Assembly: GCA_013201155.1 (NCBI GenBank)
Contig: CP053716.1
Span: 744,001-808,000 of the forward strand
From: Berryella wangjianweii
GTDB taxonomy: Bacteria; Actinomycetota; Coriobacteriia; Coriobacteriales; Eggerthellaceae
Reading direction: 5' to 3'
Length of the DNA stretch: 64,000 nucleotides
Below the pieces are notes generated by a model. The model was given only the letters and a program-made list of their open reading frames with translations, did not search any database and had not been told where the DNA came from. Made by a program: the position numbers and the translations under genes. This document shows positions 9,706 to 18,797 of this stretch, piece after piece (within the stretch, counting starts at the first letter, position 1; every line of letters begins with the position of its first letter).

Positions 9706-9903
9706 CTACGAGCGCGCGCCCAGCAGCGACAGCGCCATGGTGGGCAGGGCCAAAGCCAGGGCCAAAACCACCACCACAACCACCGTGAACACCTTCTTCG
9801 CACGCTGCGAGCGCTGTGCCGCAGCGCGGGCGCGGGCCTCGCGCTCGCGTGCCGCCTGAATGCGCGCCTCTCGCTGCGCCGCCGTGACCTTCTGCTTTCC
9901 CAT
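9706..9903 (-). CDS. Small basic single-pass membrane protein of unknown function
   Basis: A 65-residue protein starting MGKQKVTAAQREARIQ. The first 43 residues are a highly charged, Arg/Ala-rich predicted helix, and the rest is one strongly hydrophobic segment of Val/Leu/Ala. The ATG at 9901-9903 has AGGGAG upstream and lies 2 nt beyond the amidohydrolase stop, implying coupling. It precedes tatA by about 108 nt on the same strand. The basic amphipathic head with a C-terminal span suggests an N-in membrane peptide. I do not recognise a family. Confidence 0.7.
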   Translation of the reverse strand: MGKQKVTAAQREARIQAAREREARARAAAQRSQRAKKVFTVVVVVVLALALALPTMALSLLGARS

Positions 9904-9905
9904 GT

Positions 9906-11258
9906 CTACTCCCTGATCTTCCCGCGGATCTCGATGACGCGCGCCACATCGCGCGCCACCTCCACCTCCACGTTCCACTTGTCCTTCTCGTAGCGGATGT
10001 CGCCACCCACCATGGTCATCAGCACATCGCCGCCCGAGCACGTGCCCAGAATCGACGCGGGGTTCGTGTCGGGAACCTGGCGCGTGCCCGACAGATCGAC
10101 CGCGATGACGTCGGCCAGCTTGCCCGGCTTCAGCGAACCCACCCGGTCATCCATGCGCAGGGCACGTGCGGCCTCGATGGTGGCCAGCCTCAGCATCGAT
10201 TCAGCCGTGACGAAGCGCCCGGGGTTCAGCGCCCGCTGGATCAACAGGGCGATTCGGGCCTCGGCCAGCATGTCGGTGGCGTCGATGGCTGCGGAGTATC
10301 CCGTGCCCAGACCCACGCGCAAGCCCGAGCGCATGAAGTCGCGCAGGGGCGCCACGCCCATGCCCAGCTGGGCATTGCAGCGAGCGCACACGGCCACGGC
10401 CACGTCGTAGCTCTTCAGCTTGTTGATGTCGTCGTCCTCCACCTGCGACACATGAGCCGCCAGCACGTTGTCGGCCTCGAAGGCGCCCCAGTTCAGCACG
10501 TAGCGCACGGGCGACACGCCCGACGGAAGCCAAGGGGGGATCTCGACGTAGCCATAGCGATCGGCCATGTTGGCAACCGAGAACTTCGAAGCGCCGAAGC
10601 GCAGGAAGCGAGCCTCCTCCGAACTGGCGCCGATGGTGATGGAGACGGGCACGCCCTCGCGACGCGCGGCCTCGGCCACCTTGGTGTACACCGCCGGATG
10701 GCATCGATGGGCCTCGCGCGGGGCCAGCCCTATGGCGATGCGCGACGGGTCCACCGACTCGCTCCACCGCACCACGTCGTTCTCGGCACGGCGCACGGCA
10801 CGGTCAACCAGGCGACGATCCATGGCCCCCACCTCGCGATACACCACGCCTCGCAGACCCAGGCGCTGCATGGCCGAGCACGAGGCGCCGGTAGACGACA
10901 CGTCGGCGATGCACGTGATGCCGTTCGTCAGCGCCTCAAGGCCGCCCAGCACCGCCGACGAATGCCAGTCGCGCGCGCTCAGCTTGCCCGCGCAGGCCTG
11001 CACCGCGCTCATCCACGCCGCGTAGGGAACGTCGTCCAGCATGCCGCGCAGCACGGAGTACTCCAGATGATTCTGAAGGTCGATCAAGCCGGGCATCAGG
11101 GCGGCGCGCGGGTAGTCCAGGCACTGCTCGTCGGGGTAGCGCGCCTTCAGCAGGTCGGTCGGCCCCATGTCGCAGATCTTCCCATCACGCACCAGCAGGG
11201 CGCCGTTGGGAAACGGGTCGGATTCGATGGGAATGATGTACTGAGCGCACAGGAGCAT
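9906..11258 (-). CDS. Amidohydrolase-superfamily protein with degenerate metal site
   Basis: A 450-residue protein aligned throughout with the SsnA/MtaD/TrzN branch of cyclic amidohydrolases (chlorohydrolases and deaminases). The frame is intact but key metal ligands are changed. The usual H-x-H after PG is QNH in PGLIDLQNHLEYS, the later H-L-A-E histidine is replaced in SITIGASSEE, and the usual L-G-T-D is LGTG (VGLGTGYSAA). The AAH histidine and the LKPGKLADVIAVDL composite-domain motif remain. It may be a non-catalytic paralogue or use a different metal arrangement. The ATG at 11256-11258 is preceded by AGGCGG; two upstream ATGs are possible. A small membrane-protein gene follows directly. 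Confidence 0.8.
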   Translation of the reverse strand: MLLCAQYIIPIESDPFPNGALLVRDGKICDMGPTDLLKARYPDEQCLDYPRAALMPGLIDLQNHLEYSVLRGMLDDVPYAAWMSAVQACAGKLSARDWHSSAVLGGLEALTNGITCIADVSSTGASCSAMQRLGLRGVVYREVGAMDRRLVDRAVRRAENDVVRWSESVDPSRIAIGLAPREAHRCHPAVYTKVAEAARREGVPVSITIGASSEEARFLRFGASKFSVANMADRYGYVEIPPWLPSGVSPVRYVLNWGAFEADNVLAAHVSQVEDDDINKLKSYDVAVAVCARCNAQLGMGVAPLRDFMRSGLRVGLGTGYSAAIDATDMLAEARIALLIQRALNPGRFVTAESMLRLATIEAARALRMDDRVGSLKPGKLADVIAVDLSGTRQVPDTNPASILGTCSGGDVLMTMVGGDIRYEKDKWNVEVEVARDVARVIEIRGKIRE

Positions 11259-11581
11259 GCAACCGCCTAACCTCATGGCATCTGGGGAAATCCTGCACGC
11301 CATCTTAGCATCACGCCTGGGAGAGGTGAGGAAACCACAAAGGATATTCGCGCGAGCGACGCATCGGCGCGGTAGGGGGAACGACGCGCCAGCGGGCGCA
11401 CCGGCGGGCACCGAGGGCGCGGCGGGAGGGGCGCGAGAGGGTACGCGCCCACCGCTCGCCCACCCTGCGGTTATGCGCAGAATGCGGCGATCGGGCGCAT
11501 CGCGGTTGGAGGTTCGGGCGCGGAGCGATACACTTGTCCGGCCCCTTGGGCATTCCGTGGGATTCGGACCAAAAGGAACTC
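11259..11581. other. Divergent intergenic region between amidohydrolase-like gene and menG
   Basis: About 320 nt of GC-rich DNA between divergent genes, so it should hold two promoters. Short frames on both strands are out of keeping with real proteins. I cannot place -35/-10 elements with confidence. Confidence 0.45.
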
Positions 11582-12358
11582 ATGAGCAGCATCGACACCG
11601 CAACGGGCCAAGAAGCCCCCGAAGAGCTTTCCAAAGAGCGCGTGCGCAGCATATTCGCGCAGATCGCGCGGCGCTACGAGCTGTTCAACGCCGTGTCGAG
11701 CTTCGGGGCCTACCGCCTGTGGCTGGCCCGCATGGCCGCGCAGGTTCCCGTCGACCCTCAGGCCCAGGTGCTTGACCTGGCAGGCGGCGCTGGAGACGTC
11801 ACCTTCACCGTGGCCCGCAAGGTGCGCCCGGCGCACATCCACTGCACCGATCTGGTGGACGACATGCTGAACGTGGCGCGCGAGCGCTACGAGCGCGGGG
11901 AGGCAAGCGGCGTGCCCGTGAGCTTCCAGGTGGTGGATGCCCAGCGCATCCCCTTCGACAGCGAACGCTTCGACGCGGTCACCATGGCCTACGGCATCCG
12001 CAACATCCCAGACCGCGACCAGGCCCTGCGCGAGGCCCTGCGCGTGCTGAAGCCGGGCGGCACCTTCGTGTGCCTGGAGTTCTCCACCCCGCGCAACCCC
12101 CTATGGAACGGCCTGTACAACTTCTACCTGGACCACCTGATTCCCTTCTGGGGCAAGGTGATCACGGGCGACCGCGACGGCTTCGTGTACCTGTCGCAGT
12201 CGATCAAGGCCTTCCCCCGGCAGGACGCCTTCGCCGACATGATGCGCGCCGCAGGGTTCGAGCGCGTGGAATGGCAGAACTGCACCGGCGGCATCGTGGC
12301 CGTGCACGTGGGACGCCGACCCCACGGGACCTGCGCGCCCCAACGCGCACAGGGCTGA
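11582..12358 (+). CDS. menG: Demethylmenaquinone methyltransferase MenG/UbiE
   Basis: A 258-residue class I SAM-dependent methyltransferase performing the last step of menaquinone synthesis. Motif I is VLDLAGGAGDVTF (compare LDLAGGTGD in UbiE), followed by CTDLVDDML, the family signature MAYGIRNIPDRDQALRE and EALRVLKPGGTFVCLEFS. GIVAVHVGRRP near the end matches the UbiE C-terminus, with a short extra tail. The ATG at 11582 has AAAGGA just upstream; the frame opens 16 codons earlier without family support. Menaquinone is the likely electron carrier for the formate dehydrogenase and hydrogenase in this window. Confidence 0.93.
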   Translation: MSSIDTATGQEAPEELSKERVRSIFAQIARRYELFNAVSSFGAYRLWLARMAAQVPVDPQAQVLDLAGGAGDVTFTVARKVRPAHIHCTDLVDDMLNVARERYERGEASGVPVSFQVVDAQRIPFDSERFDAVTMAYGIRNIPDRDQALREALRVLKPGGTFVCLEFSTPRNPLWNGLYNFYLDHLIPFWGKVITGDRDGFVYLSQSIKAFPRQDAFADMMRAAGFERVEWQNCTGGIVAVHVGRRPHGTCAPQRAQG

Positions 12359-12364
12359 GGCGAC

Positions 12365-12396
12365 GAAAAAAGGCGGCGAACCTGCGTCCGCCGCCT
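12365..12396 (-). terminator. Intrinsic terminator after fdhE
   Basis: On the minus strand AGGCGGCG pairs with CGCCGCCT across a 10-nt loop and is followed by a T-run (plus-strand A-run from 12366). It lies beyond the fdhE stop and could also act weakly as a barrier to menG readthrough. Confidence 0.82.
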
Positions 12397-12437
12397 GCGC
12401 CCGTGAGAATCCGATGCGATCGCCGCGCGCCTGCCGT

Positions 12438-12544
12438 GCGTCTGCCGCGCGCCTCGGTCCCAGCCGGCGACGGCCAACTCCGGCTGGTGCTCGCCGTCGC
12501 AGGAGCCGAATCCGATCGACGAGCGCGTCTGCCGCGCGCCTCGG
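12438..12544. repeat. 20-bp direct repeat pair downstream of fdhE
   Basis: GCGTCTGCCGCGCGCCTCGG is present at 12438-12457 and 12525-12544, 87 nt apart, in the gap between the fdhE terminator and the fdhE stop. It carries no coding signal. It may be the footprint of a local duplication. Confidence 0.6.
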
Positions 12545-12553
12545 AGGACGCGC

Positions 12554-13459
12554 CTACTCCCCCCTCGCGCTGAAGCGCGGGTCAAGGGCGATTCGGTCCA
12601 GCTTGGCCATCACCACGTCCTCCACCTCAAGGGCCAGGGGCACCTGAAGGTCGTTCGCGAACACCACGCGCTGGTACTGCCCGCACCCCTCGCAGGTTTC
12701 CAGACGATGCGCCTCATCTCCGTCCACATGGAAGTGGTGGATACCCTCTTGGCTGCGCGACCCGCACGACCCGCAGCGGATGCGCTCGAAGGGCCACGAC
12801 GTGCCGCACGTGGCACAGTACTGAATGCGCGCGCCGCCATGCAGGGTGTCCACCTCGCCCACGCGCGACAGGGCCGCGGGGCTGCCGCACACGGGACAGT
12901 CGAGCGGTCGGCTGTGGCTGCCCGACTTCGCATCGTCCGACACCGCGCCCATCACGCGCGCAGCCGGCCCCTGAAGGTGCGGGCGCAGCGAGAACGCAAG
13001 CGCCATGGCAAGCAGGTCGTCGGTCAGGGCCGTGGGAACCCCCAGCTCGCCCCGGCGGGCCACCACGTCGGTCACGAAGGCCACGGGGTCGGAGCCCGCA
13101 AGGCCCAGGTCGGCCCCGCTGAGAAGCTCATCCCAATCGGCCTCGCGCAGCGCGAAGGCGGCCTGGTCGGCCAGGCCCGCATGGGCCGCAAGCTCGGCGG
13201 CGACCTGAGCGCACGTAGCAGCAAGATCCCGTGCGGCCACGACCACGGGCGCAGCCGTGAAGGCCGCCGTGCCCGCCAGGTACGCACGGTCAAGCTGGTC
13301 GCCCGGCGCGGGCTCGTACGCCGCGACGGCCTCCAGCTCGTCTGCGCGGCGCTGCTGCAGCTCGAACAGCCCCTTGAAGAAGCGCAGGCGCGCGGCATCG
13401 GCTTCGTCGGCCTGGGGCAGGTAGCCCTCGACCGCGCGGTTGATCTGCTTCAAATCCAT
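12554..13459 (-). CDS. fdhE: Formate dehydrogenase accessory protein FdhE
   Basis: A 301-residue cytoplasmic protein required for active respiratory formate dehydrogenase. FdhE binds iron and interacts with the catalytic subunit before Tat export. Four CxxC pairs form rubredoxin-like sites: CPVCG, CATCG, CGSCG and CEGCG, between about residues 185 and 265. The N-terminal half is helical and variable, as in the family. The ATG at 13457-13459 has GAAAGGAAC upstream. It is the last gene of the fdhA-fdhB-fdhC-fdhE run, after a gap of about 90 nt, and is followed by a terminator. Context and motifs agree well. Confidence 0.93.
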   Translation of the reverse strand: MDLKQINRAVEGYLPQADEADAARLRFFKGLFELQQRRADELEAVAAYEPAPGDQLDRAYLAGTAAFTAAPVVVAARDLAATCAQVAAELAAHAGLADQAAFALREADWDELLSGADLGLAGSDPVAFVTDVVARRGELGVPTALTDDLLAMALAFSLRPHLQGPAARVMGAVSDDAKSGSHSRPLDCPVCGSPAALSRVGEVDTLHGGARIQYCATCGTSWPFERIRCGSCGSRSQEGIHHFHVDGDEAHRLETCEGCGQYQRVVFANDLQVPLALEVEDVVMAKLDRIALDPRFSARGE

Positions 13460-13548
13460 ACGATGTTCCTTTCAAAAAGCTCCGCCCCCGCATCCTAACC
13501 GGACAGGGGGCGGAACATCGATGCGATACCCGGATCGTTGGCGCTGCG

Positions 13549-14292
13549 TTAAGCGGTGCGCTTCGACCCCTTGATCTCGCCGGGCTTGTCATCGCTGTCG
13601 GGAACCTCGTACTCGATGACGTTCTTGCCCTCCTCAAGCTCCTCGCGAGCCCAGAAGCCCCAGTGGTACAGGGCGTCCGACTCCTTCACGCGCCCGTTGC
13701 CGAACATCAGGCTGATGGTGCCGCGATAGGGCTGGAACACGCCGCCGCCCAGATAGGCGTGGGCGATCACGAACACCAGCATCAGCAGGAAGAACAGCTG
13801 ATGGATGAAGCGCATGACCACCAGAAGGCTGGGGTCGGCGCGCCAGATGCTGGTGCCCAGCCACAGCACCATGCCCGAGACAATCATCAGCAAGGCGCTG
13901 ATCATCAGCATGCCGTCGGCGATGCGCTGGCCGGACTTGACCTCGTCCTGGTCGGGCATGTGCACGCGCTTGGGCCCCAGCATGTAGGGCACGAACTTCA
14001 GGACGAACTCCACGTCCTCCTTGGTCCAAGCCGTGATGTACTTGCGCCACAGGCGCTTCACGCCGGCGGGCGCCAGGATCGCGCTGACGATCGGAGTGAT
14101 CAGCAGCACGGCGCCCACGATGCGGTGCGAGAAGCGCAGGAACTGGGTGAACTCGACCGGCACCATGGCGCCCAAACCCGGGATCAGCACGAACAGGCCC
14201 GAAATCGACAGCCAGATGATGCTGATCGCCACGATGTCGTGGGTGATGCGCGTCTGAAGGGAATGACGCTGGATCTCTCTCTTGACTGCCAT
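13549..14292 (-). CDS. fdhC: Formate dehydrogenase cytochrome b556 (gamma) subunit
   Basis: A 247-residue membrane protein with four predicted spans, homologous to FdnI/FdoI. It binds two b-type haems and reduces the quinone pool with electrons from the iron-sulfur subunit. Conserved histidines include TRITHDIV at the first span, RFSHRIVGAVLL, and FIHQLFFLLMLVFVIAHAYLGG in the last span. Its ATG overlaps the fdhB TAA by one base (TAATG), so translation is coupled. The C-terminal 30 residues are hydrophilic and rich in Asp, Glu and Lys. Confidence 0.93.
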   Translation of the reverse strand: MAVKREIQRHSLQTRITHDIVAISIIWLSISGLFVLIPGLGAMVPVEFTQFLRFSHRIVGAVLLITPIVSAILAPAGVKRLWRKYITAWTKEDVEFVLKFVPYMLGPKRVHMPDQDEVKSGQRIADGMLMISALLMIVSGMVLWLGTSIWRADPSLLVVMRFIHQLFFLLMLVFVIAHAYLGGGVFQPYRGTISLMFGNGRVKESDALYHWGFWAREELEEGKNVIEYEVPDSDDKPGEIKGSKRTA

Positions 14293-15185
14293 TATCGCTC
14301 CCCCGCTTCCTTGTCGATATGGCGGACGACCTCACCGGTGTCAACGTCGATGATGTCGCCGGTCTTCTCGTCGTAGCGCTGCTCGTCGCGGTGGTAGCCC
14401 ACGCCGGTGAGGAACGACAGGCCCAGCCCCGCCACCACGCCGGCGGCACCCACGCCCGTCAGGACCTTCATGACGCCGTCCTCGGCGCGGGTGAACTCGG
14501 GAACCTGCGGGTTCTCGGGAAGCTCGTACATCTCCAGGCCGTACTTCAGCACGTGGATGGTGTGGCAGCCGCCCACCTCGTCCTTGCCGTACACGCGCGC
14601 CTTGTCGAAGCCGCGCTCGTGCAGCGTGGCCACGCGGGCCTCGGCCTTGGCGATCATCTCGTCGCGCGGGCCGAAGTCGAGCGCCTCGGGCTGGCAAGCC
14701 GTCACGCAGGCCGGCGAGCGGTCGTGGCGCACGCGGTCCACGCAGCCGGTGCACTTGTTGATGGTGATGCCCATGCCGTCCAGGCCCACGCCGGTATGGC
14801 GGGGAACGTCGAAGGGACAGGCCGAGCGACAGTACTGGCAGCCGATGCACTTGTCGGTGTCCAGCACCACGAACCCGGTGTCCTCGTCTTTCTGAAGGCA
14901 GCCGGTGGGGCAGGCGATCACGCAGGCGGGCTCGCCGCAGTGCATGCACGAGCGGCGACCGAAGGCCCAGTCGATGCCCCACTTCGTATCGTTGTCGGCT
15001 TCCCTGAAGGTCATCACCAGGCGGGTGTTGCCGTTCAGGTCGGGCGGGTTCTGCAGGGAACCGCTCCACTCCTGCGAGTTCTTCTCAAGCGGCGAGGGCA
15101 GCTCGTTCCAGGTCTTGCAGGCAACCTGACACCCCTTGCACGCCGTGCAGCGGGATGCATCGTAGTAAATCGCAACTCCAGACAT
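14292..15185 (-). CDS. fdhB: Formate dehydrogenase iron-sulfur (beta) subunit
   Basis: A 297-residue ferredoxin-type subunit with four [4Fe-4S] sites: CTACKGCQVACKTWNE near residue 15, CMHCGEPACVIACPTGC, CIGCQYCRSACPF and CTGCVDR with SPACVTACQPEA. A C-terminal hydrophobic span (GAAGVVAGLGLSFL) anchors it to the periplasmic face, as in FdnH. It carries electrons from the molybdopterin subunit to the cytochrome b subunit. It lies 11 nt after fdhA and overlaps fdhC by one base. It has no signal peptide of its own, so it should be exported with FdhA by Tat. Confidence 0.96.
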   Translation of the reverse strand: MSGVAIYYDASRCTACKGCQVACKTWNELPSPLEKNSQEWSGSLQNPPDLNGNTRLVMTFREADNDTKWGIDWAFGRRSCMHCGEPACVIACPTGCLQKDEDTGFVVLDTDKCIGCQYCRSACPFDVPRHTGVGLDGMGITINKCTGCVDRVRHDRSPACVTACQPEALDFGPRDEMIAKAEARVATLHERGFDKARVYGKDEVGGCHTIHVLKYGLEMYELPENPQVPEFTRAEDGVMKVLTGVGAAGVVAGLGLSFLTGVGYHRDEQRYDEKTGDIIDVDTGEVVRHIDKEAGER

Positions 15186-15196
15186 GATGTACCCCC

Positions 15197-18100
15197 TTAC
15201 GCTTTCTCGACGTTGACAAGGAATGCCTTGAACTCAGGAATGAAGCTGTTCGGGTCGCCGACGTTCGGCGTGAGGTCGTTCACCACGTCACCCGTGGAGT
15301 ACATGCCCTCCCAGCCCCAGTGGTGCACCAGGCCCACCTGGTGCACGGTCTTGCCGTCCACCGTGATGGGGCGCAGACGGCGGGTGACCATGGCGTGAAC
15401 CTTCACCGAGCCGCGCTCGTTGTACACGCGCACCTCGTCACCGTTCTTGATGCCCTTGGCTTCGGCGAGCTCGGTGGACATCTCGACGAACTGCTTGGGC
15501 ACGATCTCGTCCAGCGCGGGCACCGAGCGCGTTTGGGTACCGGACTGCCAGTGCTCGGTGACCGAGTACGTGGTGGCCACGATCGGGTACGTGGCGCTGT
15601 CGCTGCGCTTGGCGGACGGATGGTCGGCGAACTTGATCATCGGGGAGTTCAGGCTGCCGTTCATGGGGTTCTTGCCCACTGGGCCCTCGAAGGGCTCGTA
15701 GTGCTCGGGCAGCGGGGCGTCCTTCATGCCGGTGGTCAGCAGGTTTCCGTTGCCTTCCCACTTCATGATGAAGGCCTTGTTGTCAGGCGGCACCGGAACG
15801 GTGTTGCCGTCGGCGTCCTTCTTGCTGATCGCGAAGTCGGGAACGTCGTTGTACTGCCACTTCTCGCCGTCCCACCACACCAGCGCCTTGTCGGGGTTCC
15901 ACGGCTTGCCGTTCATGTCGGCCGAGGCGCGGTTGTACAGCACGCGGCGGTTCGCCGGCCACGAGAACGCGAACTTCGGGTACAGGCCCATGTTGCCCGG
16001 GTCGTCCTTCAGACGCGAGCCGGTGGGCTGCTTCGACGGGTCGAGCTTGGCGTCGTTGTTGCTGTAGAAGCCGCCGTAGATCCACATGGCAGACGAGGTG
16101 GAGCCGTCGGCCTTCAGCTCGCCGAAGGTCTTCAGCAGCTTGCCGTCCTTCACGGTGTAGCCGTTCAGGGCCCAGGCCACGGGACGCGGGTCGATCTTGC
16201 CGTCAACGTAGTAGTCCCACTTGGTGTTGAGGATGCCCTCGGGGAACACGCCGCCCTTCTGGTACTCGGCGACGATGGCCTTGCGCAGGATGTCGCAGAT
16301 CTCGAAGTCGGGCTTGGCGTCGCCCACGGGATCGACGGCCTTGTAGCGCTGCTGGATCCAGCGGCCGGAGTTCAGGATCGAGCCGGACTTCTCGTAGATC
16401 AGGGCCGCGGGCAGGAAGTAGCACTCGGTCTTGACCTCGGCGGGGTTGATGTCGGGAGCGCGCCAGAAGGTGGACGTCTCGGTGTAGAACCAGTCGGCCA
16501 CCACCAGCCAGTCGAGGTTCTTCATGGCGTTGCGCGAGAACTTCGCGTTGGGGTCGGAATGAACCGGATTGTGACCCCAGGTGAAGTAGCCCTTCATGAT
16601 GCCGGCGTCCATGAGATGGAACGTGCCCATGGTGGTGTAGTCGTCGCCGTTCTTGGGGATCTTGGGCAGCCAGTCGTAGCCGTAGTCGTTCTCGACCGTG
16701 GCGGCCTCGCCGAACCACTCCTTCAGGAACGACACCATGAACTTGGGCTTGTTGGTGTAGTAGCCCGCGGCGTAGGTCTCATGCTCGCACCACTCGCGCA
16801 GCGAGCGGGTTTCGAAGGCGTTGGGCCAGCGCATGTAGCCGGGGGTGTCGTACACGGTCATGCCCATGTCGGTGGCGCCCTGGACGTTGGGCTCGCCGCG
16901 CAGGGCGTTCAGGCCGCCGCCCGACACGCCGGCGTTGCCCAGGAGCATCTGGATCATGCACATGATGCGGGTGTTCTGGGCGCCGTAGTGGTGCTGGGTC
17001 TGGCCCAGGGCGTACAGGATCGTGCCCGCCTTGCCCGGCTTGCCGGTTGAGCAGAAGATCGAGTACACCTCTTCGAGGGTCTCGGGGTCCATGCCGCAGA
17101 TGCTGCAGACCTTCTCGATGGTGTAGCGCTCGTAGTGCCGCTTCATGAGCTGGAACACGCAGTTGGGGTCCTGCAGGGTGGGGTCTTTCTTGGGGGTCTT
17201 TACCTTGGGAGGCGTGAACGCGGGCACGCCCTCGGCCTTCGCCCACGCGTACGCGCCGCCCTCGGAGGTGTCCCACTCCGAGGTGGAGTCGACCTGGTAG
17301 CCCCAGCTCGACTTGTCATAGGCCTTCTTCTCGGCGTTCCAGCCGCTGAACAGGCCCGTCTCGACGTCGAAGTCGAACTTCGGGTCGATGAGGTACGAGG
17401 CGTTGGTGTAGTTGAGGACGTACTCGTGCTGCCACAGCTCGTGCTCGATGATGTAGTGGATCATGCCGCCGTAGAAGGCGATGTCCGTGCCCGAGCGGAT
17501 GGGGCAGTAGAGGTCGGCCATCTCGGCAGTGCGCGTGAAGCGGGGATCGACCACGATCCACTTCGCCCCGCGGTCCTGCGCGCGATGGGTCCAGTGTGAG
17601 CTGATGGGATGATTCTCAAGATTGTTGGAGCCGCACGACATGATGACGTCGGCGTTTTGGAAGTCGCACCAATGCCCCGTCATGGAGCCGCGACCGAATG
17701 AGGGTGCCAGACCGACAACCGTGGAGCTGTGTCAAACACGCGCCTGGTTGTCGAGGGCCACGATGCCAAGCGAGCGCATCAGCTTCAGCACGAGGTAGGT
17801 TTCCTCGGAGTTCAGCTGCGAGCCGCCCATCGAGCCGATGGCGGGGGTGTAGTTGACGGTCACCCCGTTCTCCTCGGTGATGAAGCTCTCATCACGCGTC
17901 TTCTTGATGTGGGCCGCGATCTCCTTCGCCGCGTCGTCCCACGAGATGTCCACCCATTCGCTCGTGAACGGCCTGCGGACCTTCGGCGACGTGACGCGGT
18001 TGGGGTTGTGCATCATCTTGCCGGTCTTGGGGTCAACCACGTTGCGCAGCTGGAACATCGTGGCGCCCTTGGGGCACAGCGTGCCCTCGTTCACCACGTG

Positions 18101-18334
18101 GTCGGGGTCGCCCTCAAGGTTGACGAGCTCGCCGTCGCGCACGGAGCAGATAACACCGCAGCCACCGGAACAGTAGCAGCAGATGTTCGTGTACTCCTCG
18201 GTGTTCACCAGCTTCCATTCATCCCGTTCGGTGTTGAACGCGAATGCCTCGGACTGGGTGGAGAGCCCATAGGTCAATGAGCCGGCGGCAGCCAGGCCCG
18301 TGGCCTTCAGGAACCCCCTTCGTGTAATTCCCAT
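15197..18334 (-). CDS. fdhA: Selenocysteine-containing formate dehydrogenase catalytic (alpha) subunit
   Basis: A 1045-residue molybdopterin (Mo or W) enzyme oxidising formate to CO2 on the outer face of the membrane. The Tat signal MGITRRGFLKATGLAAAG starts the protein. A [4Fe-4S] site follows (C52, C55, C59 and the Cys of CPKG). Codon 201 is an in-frame UGA (17732-17734) at exactly the FdnG/FdhF selenocysteine position: ARV-Sec-HSSTVVGLAPSFGRG. A conventional gene call would split it into a 200-residue and an 828-residue piece. FdnG-like motifs continue across the UGA (MTGHWCDFQNADV, GSNNLENHP). The dinucleotide-binding C-terminal domain is intact. It heads an operon with fdhB, fdhC and fdhE. 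Confidence 0.95.
17697..17734 (-). promoter_or_regulatory. Bacterial SECIS element of fdhA
   Basis: The bases following the UGA can form a short hairpin whose apical segment contains GGTCTG, matching the SelB-binding GGUCUG loop of the E. coli fdhF SECIS. CACAGCTCC and CGGTTGTCGGTCTGGCACC resemble the E. coli element base for base at many positions. SelB bound here would deliver Sec-tRNA to the UGA. Confidence 0.8.
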
Positions 18335-18797
18335 AAGCCTTGCACTCCTCTCGTACTTGCAAAGTCCGCCGACAGACCCCCCTGCGACGGTTACTGAGGG
18401 ATTTCTGCGATTACTCGCGAAAATCCACCGCAGATACTACGGTAATCTCACGGGGGTTCCGTAACGTAAAGGCAACAAAAAGCCAATCACTGGAATACAA
18501 TACGTGATTTATCAGGGATAACGCTTAAACCTATCATTATCAAATTTCATTCATGAATAAAGCGCAACCGCCTCGCGCGACGTGCGGAAAGCCGCTCGGT
18601 TCGCGGACGAGCGATGGTCGCAGGCGCAGGGAGCGGCACCGCATGACGCGGCCGCGTCGCCGCGCGCCGCGCCTTCGAGGCGAGGCAAAGCGAGCGAGGC
18701 GGGGCGGGCTCGGGGCGAGTTCGGAGCTGGCTCGGGGCGGGCTGGGCGCAGGGCGAAGGAAAGCGAAGCGGGGCGGGACGACGAAAGGCGCCTGCGG
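18335..18797. other. Intergenic region carrying the fdh promoter and a GC-rich purine tract
   Basis: The half next to fdhA (18420-18550) is AT-rich and must hold its promoter. On the minus strand TTGATA, 17 nt, TATCCC is a candidate. TTATCAGGGATAA (18509-18521) is an inverted repeat that could be an operator. The half next to the tsa gene (18580-18797) is an irregular series of GGGGCGGGCTCGGGGCG-like units without coding signal; short frames there are Arg-rich artefacts. Confidence 0.5.

Noticed and set aside
11761..11800. MenG motif I reading AGGAGD as a degenerate SAM site
   Set aside because: UbiE/MenG proteins normally carry LDLAGGTGD here, so the motif is intact.
15197..18334. fdhA as a frameshifted or split pseudogene
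   Set aside because: The only interruption is a UGA at the known Sec position, followed by a SECIS-like hairpin, in a genome with selA, selB, selC and selD.
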